Below are positions 58,213 through 64,000 of a stretch of DNA of 64,000 bases, piece by piece. The translations under genes were made by a program, and so were the position numbers. The stretch is taken from NCBI RefSeq assembly GCF_024139115.2, contig NC_085139.1, forward strand, positions 138,873,121-138,937,120. The letters run 5' to 3'. The notes under the pieces are model-generated. The model did no database searches. It saw nothing but the letters and a program-made list of their open reading frames with translations, and was not told where the DNA came from. Position 1 is the stretch's first letter, and every line of letters starts with the position of its first letter. The stretch comes from Armigeres subalbatus. Taxonomy: Eukaryota; Arthropoda; Insecta; Diptera; Culicidae.

Positions 58213-59825
58213 ATGGAAAACCAAGGCAATTCTTCAACTAGTAGTAGTAGTGTAGGCGACAACCCCTTCGCAAGAGGTGGGTTGTTCAGGTCTCCGCCTA
58301 GGAGGCCAGAGGCAATAGTCGGCAGCTCAGTGCGCAGCGCTAGCGTGGGTCACTTAACCTTCCTCTCGGCTAAAAAAACGCCGGTAGAGGTTATTGACGG
58401 CCCATGGCTTGTGGAGGCGATGAACCGCAAACGCGATGGGCTCTCGGCCTTCGAGGTGGCGACGGAACAGCTGGACGCCATCATCGACTTTGCGTCATCG
58501 AAGCATAATATCAGTAAGGACCTCAAGAGGAGCTTGCAGAAACTTCGAAAGTCGATGTTGAACGCCAAGCTGGAAACGGCGGCCAAGTGCGAACCCGTGA
58601 AATCCATGGAGTCAATGTCTACCCAGACTGAGGCCCAAGAATTCGCGGATTTGGGCAAGGTCGAATCGACCGAGGACGTGCCAGCGAAGACGGTGGTGCC
58701 AAAGTCTATCCAGACCGAGGCTCAAGTATTCGCGGGCACGTCGGGGGTGGCTGCTCCAACGGAGCAGACACAAAAACGGGGGAGACAGTCTCCAGGGGAT
58801 GAGCTCCCTGGGGCCGCCCCAAAACGCGGAGGGTTACTACCCCGAACAAGGGTAGTGGGGCTGGGAAGCCGAACCCCGGCCAGGTACCTCCAAAACCGGG
58901 GGAGGAAGGACCTGGAAAGGTCCGTCCACCCAGGAAAGACGGTGGTAAGGGGTTACGGCAGGCTGAGAGCTCTCAGCCGCCCCAGACCAGGGAAATAGAG
59001 GGGGGTGACGCCTCCTGGACCCTGGTCAAGAATAAGAGGAAACCGAAGACGTCAAGGGCCGAAAAGAAGGCCCAGGCGAATGAGGGTAGCAGAAAGTCTA
59101 GGGTAGGCGCCAATCGCTCCAGGGGCGATGCCCTAGTCATCAAAACGGACGAGGCTAAGTACTCGGACGTCTTGAAGGCGATGAGGAGTGACGTCAAGCT
59201 CGGTGAACTCGGCGCCGACGTACGTCGAATAAGACGTACCCGGACGGGCGAGATGATCCTCGAGCTAAAGCGGGGCGTCTCGCAAAAGGGCGCCGCCTAC
59301 AAGAAGTTGGCGGAGGAAGTCCTAGGCGAGACGGTCAAGGTGAGGGCACTCACGACGGAGGTGAATCTAAGGGTTAAAGACCTGGACGAGATCACCGAAG
59401 TCGAAGAGCTCGTCACGGCACTGCGGCGACAGTGTGAAGTGGAGGCGTCCACCGCAGCCGTTCGGCTACGGAAAGGTCCAGCAGGGACACAGGTAGCATT
59501 GGTTCGGCTACCTGCAGCTGACGCCTCCAAGGTAGTCAAGTTAGGGAGCGTCAAGGTGGGGTGGTCGGTATGCCCTGTGGGCATATACGAGCAACCCGAA
59601 GTTTGCTTCAAGTGCCTGGAACCGGGGCACAAGCAATGGGACTGCAAAGGCCCTGACAGAAGCAAGCTCTGTCGACGCTGCGGATTGGAGGGACATAAGA
59701 CACAATGCTGCACGAACCCTCCCAATTGTTTGATTTGTTCCAGCAAAGCTGTGAACAGCAAGCACCCCATGGGGGGTTCGATGTGCCCGGCGTTTAAGCG
59801 TGCTGCACAATCAAAGTGCAGGTAA
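58213..59825 (+). pseudogene. R1-type ORF1 (Gag-like, zinc knuckles), one frameshift
   Basis: The frame from MENQGNSSTSSSSVGDNPFA runs to about 58860, rich in serine, proline and charged residues. It must then shift to the frame that reads VGANRSRGDALVIKTDEAKY, MRSDVKLGELGADVRRIRRT, VRALTTEVNLRVKDLDEITE and VGIYEQPEVCFKCLEPGHKQ. Two CX2CX4HX4C knuckles (CFKCLEPGHKQWDC, CRRCGLEGHKTQCC) and a third, variant one (CLIC...HPMGGSMC) follow. This is the nucleic-acid chaperone of R1/I-type elements. The frameshift near 58860 breaks it. Confidence 0.82.
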
Positions 59826-60105
59826 AGCAGCTGGCTTGCTCGGCTTCGCCCGAGTGTTTGGTGTGCGCAGGTTTAGAGGAAACGGCGGAACACGTGTTGT
59901 TCGTGTGCTCACGTTTTCGCGCAATGCGTGACCACATGCTTGCCACATGTGGTCTGGACACTACCCCGGACAACCTAGTTCGGAGGATGTGTAAAGACGA
60001 AGTTGGTTGGAACGCCGTTTTATCGGCTATCGCCCAAATCGTCTCGGAGCTACACAGAAGGTGGCGCGTGGACTCAAGGATGGCTAGTTCAGGCGCAAAT
60101 AAGAG
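59826..60105 (+). pseudogene. R1-type ORF2 C-terminus joined to ORF1
   Basis: The frame reads VKQLACSASPECLVCAGLEE, TAEHVLFVCSRFRAMRDHML and CKDEVGWNAVLSAIAQIVSE, the C-x2-C...H-x4-C finger region at the end of R1-clade ORF2. It begins immediately after the ORF1 knuckles, so about 3 kb of ORF2 is gone. Confidence 0.78.
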
Positions 60106-60839
60106 GTGGTCCAAGGGATCGGAGTCGGCTTCATGGGTCATACCGGTGGTCATGCTCTGTGGTCGAACTCGATCCTTTTATCGAACAAGTGGCCGCGCGA
60201 AGAACAACATGGTATCGTCACTTTCGCGGCATCGGTCAACCGGGCGGGTTCCGAGCCCGAGGACGGAAAGGGTCCTCGTCAAGGCTGGGGCAGGCGTAGG
60301 CCTCGCGTCGGCAAGTCCCTCTGTGTGCTGGCGAATAGGCCCTATCGCAGAAAGGTCAATTTGGGGTGCACGCGGCATCATCATTCTTGATACCAGTCGT
60401 GCAGAGGGAAGCAGGCGCGAAGTCGACCCTTCCACCTTCCGAGGACATAGGGCGTGGTAAGGCCACCTGGAAAGCCGGCAACGCGCTGGCACGATACCAT
60501 GGTGTTCTTCTAAAAAGCGAGTTACGATGTTCGGTGCTGCAAGGACACGCAGCTAACCTCGAGGGTGCGTTGTGCACTGGCCCCCTTTGAAGCATTACTT
60601 TCTGGTTGTACCGAAGGGACTATGGGCTTGGCGGCAATGGAAACGGTTTAGCGGGTCGGGGATGTAGTCCTGCCTCCCTCGTGGAGGTGGTCCCTAACCC
60701 CGCACTTCCTGGACAACCCAGGATGTCTGTTGAGCAGATTCCCCCTCCATTGTTTAGGAAGAAAAAAAAAACATACAAACACCCAAAGACAAATAAATGC
60801 CCATTGTAAGGCGGTTGGGTACCCGGGTATTCCGTCACC

Positions 60840-61026
60840 CATCTACGGTGGGGAAAATCGTCACTCACATAAGGGTTAACGTTGATATTCAATAGTTTAA
60901 ATGGGCTTGAAAAATTACTGGACAGTTTACGAGTCGGTTGATAAGAAAATCTCGGAAATCCACCAACAGATAAAGGAGCTATTAGCGTTTGAAATCTCGC
61001 CCACGTAGCCCACGTTGAGAACCGCT
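60840..61026 (-). mobile_element. Solo end of a hAT-like element
   Basis: On the minus strand CAGCGGTTCTCAACGTGGGC starts at 61026 and matches the tip at 23937. The other end of this copy was not found. Confidence 0.5.
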
Positions 61027-61412
61027 GATTTAGTGCAACCCTAACATTATTATTTTTAAATGTATCACAGAAAATGTTGCAAACATCAAAAGATAATAGT
61101 TTTTTTTTGCGAAGTGTATCGAAATTTAATGAAAAAGGCTTTTTAGAACATTGCATTGTTTCATTGCTGAAACGAATTATTCTTTCTCCTTATTACATAC
61201 AACCTCTCATAATAGACACTCTCGTATTTCTTTTTTTTTTTTCAAAATGGGGAATTTGTTTTTTACTCTTATGATATTGACGAATAATGTAGCTAACAAC
61301 CGAGACGCTTGAACCTAAGTTAGATAGGTGTATTACACTATTGGGTAATTTACCCTTCTTCATTAACGCTTTAAGAAATAAATATGCTCTCCAAGAAACA
61401 TAAATAGCTTAC

Positions 61413-61584
61413 CATTGCCTCGACTCTCTTCGATATCTAGGATGATATTTGTCTGACCGGTCTCCACTTCGCACAGCTGCAGCTTGCCTTCCACCGCATG
61501 CACTTTGTGGGTCACCATCAACATGACGGCGAGCAGCAGCAACCGCGGTAGCAGAAGATTGCTTCCCATCAACATGGTCATCAT
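61413..61584 (-). CDS. Cad99C: Cadherin (Cad99C/PCDH15-like), first coding exon with signal peptide
   Basis: Read on the minus strand, this exon starts at a cluster of ATGs and encodes a hydrophobic, leucine-rich signal peptide (LLLPRLLLLAVMLMV) with a likely cleavage after THKVHA. The mature chain then begins VEGKLQLCEVETGQTNII and runs to EESRGN plus one base. It ends at a good donor (GTAAGC, 61412 downwards) in phase 1, which joins the next exon at 51857 without breaking the frame. The open frame extends upstream to an ATG at 61863, but starting there would bury the signal peptide about 93 residues inside, so I chose 61584. The ATG at 61572 has the better context (ACC before it). Classical cadherins are calcium-dependent adhesion proteins. 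The match to the Cad99C/protocadherin-15 branch (microvillus and stereocilium links) rests on remembered similarity and is an inference. Confidence 0.72.
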
Positions 61585-62255
61585 CGGTTTCCATCGTTGG
61601 TCCCGCGTCCGTGTCCGGTTTATCACGTCCGTGGCCACCTTCGTTGATGATTTGCTTGATCGTGGTGCTGCCGCGCTTTTCCTCCTCCGCCGAGCCGCGT
61701 GATAGTCGGGTCGATTTTCTAGATCTGGACTGCTCCTTTTATGGTCTAATGCATTTATAACGTAACATGTCGCGGCAGCAGGAAATGTGGGGGTTTGAGC
61801 TGTGACTAACAGTGCTAATTCTTCTTTGGTCATGTTGTTGCTTGTCGTTCTTTCTGCTGTCACGCTGTATATTCTGGTTTCTGATTGCTCGAGTGGCTAC
61901 GTTGTTTCGCGAGGAGCATTCATAGCCGGAGAGTCTGCCAGCTTTCTGATTCCGACATCACTGAAACGCGAAAGAAGAAAATGGAAATTTAAATTAGAAG
62001 TGGATTATTTATTCAAACAAGCGGTTTACGCGCCCGATCGTGCGACCACCGTGAGTTTATGTGGTGTAGATATTTGATAAGAAATCTCTAGAAATATGTT
62101 TTTGTATACATAATATTAAGTGTATACCTAACTCACATTTTCAGAAGGAGGTAAACTATTTGGATTTTGAAAAAGAAAGGCATTTTTGGTTGTTCATGAT
62201 GTTACTTCAACGTCAATATCCCGTAATTATTAAACCAGTAATGGTGATGAAGGGG
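61585..62255. other. 5' flank of the first cadherin coding exon
   Basis: The exon frame stays open to 61863 on the minus strand, possibly as 5' UTR. I see no TATA box or initiator that I would call. Confidence 0.4.
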
Positions 62256-62543
62256 CCCTCCTTATCCGTGCGGTAAGATGCGCGGCTTCAAGGCAAGACC
62301 ATGCTGAGGGTGGCTGGGTTCGATTCCCGGTGCCGGTCTAGGCAATTTTTGTATTGGAAATTGCCTCGACTTCCCTGGGCATAAAGGTATCATCGTGTTA
62401 GCCTTATGATATACGAATGCAGAAATGGTAACTTGGCTTAAAAACCTCGCAGTTAATAACTGTGGAAGTACTTCATGAACACTAAGCTGCGAGGCGGCAA
62501 TGTTCCAGTGGGAGATGTAATGCCAATGAAGAAGAAGAAGAAT
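62256..62543 (+). mobile_element. tRNA-derived SINE, plus strand
   Basis: The tRNA-like head has B-box GGTTCGATTCC at 62317-62327, with an A-box-like TATCCGTGCGGTAAGA before it. A body shared with 19250-19530 follows, and the tail is (GAA)n at 62527-62543. Confidence 0.78.
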
Positions 62544-62754
62544 GATTATGCCCTACATGGCTTCAGAATCATAGTAAAGAACAAGTTCCAAGAATTATAA
62601 TTTACGCAAACAAAGCAAAAAAAATCATAGCAAATCAAGAAATTAAGTTTATCGTAACCTCACACTTCAAATAATCTAAACGTTGTTTCCACCTGAATTT
62701 TCAGATACATTTTAAGTGCAATGATTACTGATGCCAGTTACTGTGAAGCTATAG

Positions 62755-62984
62755 CCACAGACAAACAGACGTAACACTAGAGAAATTATCATAGACCATG
62801 ACTTCAACGATCAATTTGAATTCGATTGATTGCGTGTTTCACAACTAGAGGCACTAGCGTCGAAATCTTTCGGGTTTGACATTTCACTCCAGCGTTGTAC
62901 ATGCTCGCAAGATGGCGGTATAGGAGTTGGGAGATGAATTTTTCAGAAAAATACTCAAGCGGTTACGTCTGTTTATCTATGTTA
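62755..62984. mobile_element. ~230-bp MITE with CAGACAAACAGACGTAAC ends
   Basis: CCACAGACAAACAGACGTAA and the complement of GTTACGTCTGTTTATCTATG are inverted, bounded by TATAGC on each side. A lone end of the same type lies at about 12297. Confidence 0.68.
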
Positions 62985-64000
62985 TAGCCAAAGAGCGTGC
63001 TATAGCATTTGAAGAAACATCATTGCTCGAGTTTACGACCAAAAGTCATTGGGCAAAGTTCGATACTCTATAAGTTTTTGCAACTTTAGTTAACTTTACA
63101 ACTGTTACTAGGTTAAGTTACAATATGTAACAATCATATTTATCATAGTACATTATCGATTACAACTATTAAATGTGAATGCTTGTCCAGAAAAAGTCGA
63201 AATAAAATCAAGCCAGTTCAAGTCAATATGGAATATGTCTGCGAAAGAATCCCAACTTCCACGAGAATGGAACTCATATGCGATTATTTTGAATACGGGG
63301 CAAATTGGCTTGATGCCTGTTCCTTATTTTCTCCAAATGATGTCTTTTATGCGGTGATAAATAGGCAGTGTGGCTTTACCAACACAAGTTGCTGAAATTG
63401 TAACAGATGCCATCATTGCATAAATAATTGTGCATCGCTCAATAAATGCAAATCGTACATCTTATCTTACCGTCTTCAATGTTAATGTTTCATGGAAATT
63501 TTACACGTCTCCAAAAAGCCGAGTTTGGCTTAGGTACCACATACTGTGTGCGATAATCAATCTTCTCGATGCTGCAAATTCGCAATAAAACCAAAAAGCA
63601 CGCCGAAAAAAGTTTCACAATACATTAATTTACTGCAAAGGAAGATTGATCCTCAGTCGAGATTTGTAGTACTGAGAAAGATAAAAGCCGCTCTCTCTAT
63701 TCCGAGCATTGAATGATTATTATTATTATTCGCCCAAATAATGCTCCATTGTTCCATACTGAAGTGTACCACACGTTGAAGATGCAATATTGTTCAGAGC
63801 ATCTTTTAGAGGAATGTGTTCAGTGATCAATCATTCCGATTAAACCAACAATGGTGGCATTTGATCCTGCAGGCGCCAGAAATTTGAATAGGTGTTTGGC
63901 GCGCGATCGATTTTACACAACAATAATGAGTTAATAACTCAATTTCGAGTTGAACGGTATTAAACTATTGCTGATCTATGAAAGTGAAAGCTGTTGAAAC
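62985..64000. other. Upstream flank, nothing recognised
   Basis: AT-rich, with short open frames only. Confidence 0.4.

Larger units (their letters stand above)
57942..60771 (+). mobile_element. R1-clade non-LTR retrotransposon, internally deleted
   Basis: It begins GGGGGCAGCAGGGACTTTGT (module A), then module C at 58018, ORF1, and a jump from the ORF1 zinc knuckles straight to the ORF2 C-terminus. A 3' UTR follows and poly(A) at about 60762-60771. The pre-poly(A) sequence resembles that of the nested derivative at 24005. Endonuclease and RT are entirely missing. Confidence 0.82.
51858..61412 (-). other. First intron of the cadherin gene (~9.6 kb)
   Basis: This interval separates the signal-peptide exon (phase 1 donor) from the first-repeat exon. 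It holds a Helitron-like segment, a 93-bp array, a foldback and two non-LTR elements. From 51858 to about 53330 I see only AT-rich sequence with no gene. Confidence 0.7.

Noticed and set aside
61585..61863. N-terminal extension of the cadherin from the ATG at 61863
   Set aside because: It would place the signal peptide 93 residues inside the protein; the downstream ATG cluster fits better.
62256..62340. Functional tRNA gene
   Set aside because: A B-box is present but the cloverleaf is incomplete and the sequence continues into a SINE body with a GAA tail; a second copy exists at 19250.

Overview
The window looks like a piece of a large, repeat-rich insect genome, most likely a culicine mosquito (Aedes-like). 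This is inferred from APE/RT non-LTR retrotransposons, a copia LTR element, tRNA-derived SINEs, many foldback MITEs and a very large intron. No bacterial, plasmid or viral gene organisation is visible, and most long open frames are transposon remains or repeats.

The only host gene I can support is on the minus strand and spans almost the whole window. Four coding exons have canonical GT/AG borders and a continuous reading frame: a signal-peptide exon (61413-61584), two exons completing the first cadherin repeat (about 51680-51857 and 51445-51567), and one exon of the second repeat (521-709). They form the N-terminus of a cadherin with a DVNDNPP calcium-binding motif. It resembles the Cad99C/protocadherin-15 branch. 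The introns are about 9.6 kb, 112 bp and 50.7 kb; the gene continues past position 1.

The rest is intron or 5' flank filled by layered mobile elements. From left to right: a decayed RT fragment (2508-4040); an 87-bp hairpin (4343-4429); an antisense RT copy with a 14-bp target duplication (4737-6114); a GGGGCAAGT element (6319-7243); an unidentified GC-rich ORF (8262-8555) and a lone tRNA-Lys primer binding site (9318-9335); a deleted non-LTR element (9534-10526); a near full-length APE/RT element lying between inverted repeat arms (13981-17965); a minus-strand SINE (19250-19530); an 890-bp foldback with 8-bp target duplications (21515-22404); a 17-bp minisatellite; a non-autonomous hAT element (23937-26986) with a nested R1-like derivative and a 23-bp minisatellite; a copia element (28451-33379) itself hit by a hairpin and a MITE; several MITEs (35-40 kb); a 5-kb TA-flanked element (40383-45368) packed with a 167-bp satellite; a second APE/RT copy (46309-49054); then, in the first intron, a Helitron-like segment, a 93-bp array split by a foldback, and an internally deleted R1-type element next to an I/LOA-type fragment (57253-60771). 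Upstream of the first exon lie a SINE and a MITE.

The most unusual signals are: two ~87-bp near-perfect hairpins with the same tips but unrelated stems; a mosaic of shared 5' modules among unrelated non-LTR families, one possibly a structured or self-cleaving RNA; and repeat-generated pseudo-ORFs that a gene finder could mistake for proteins.
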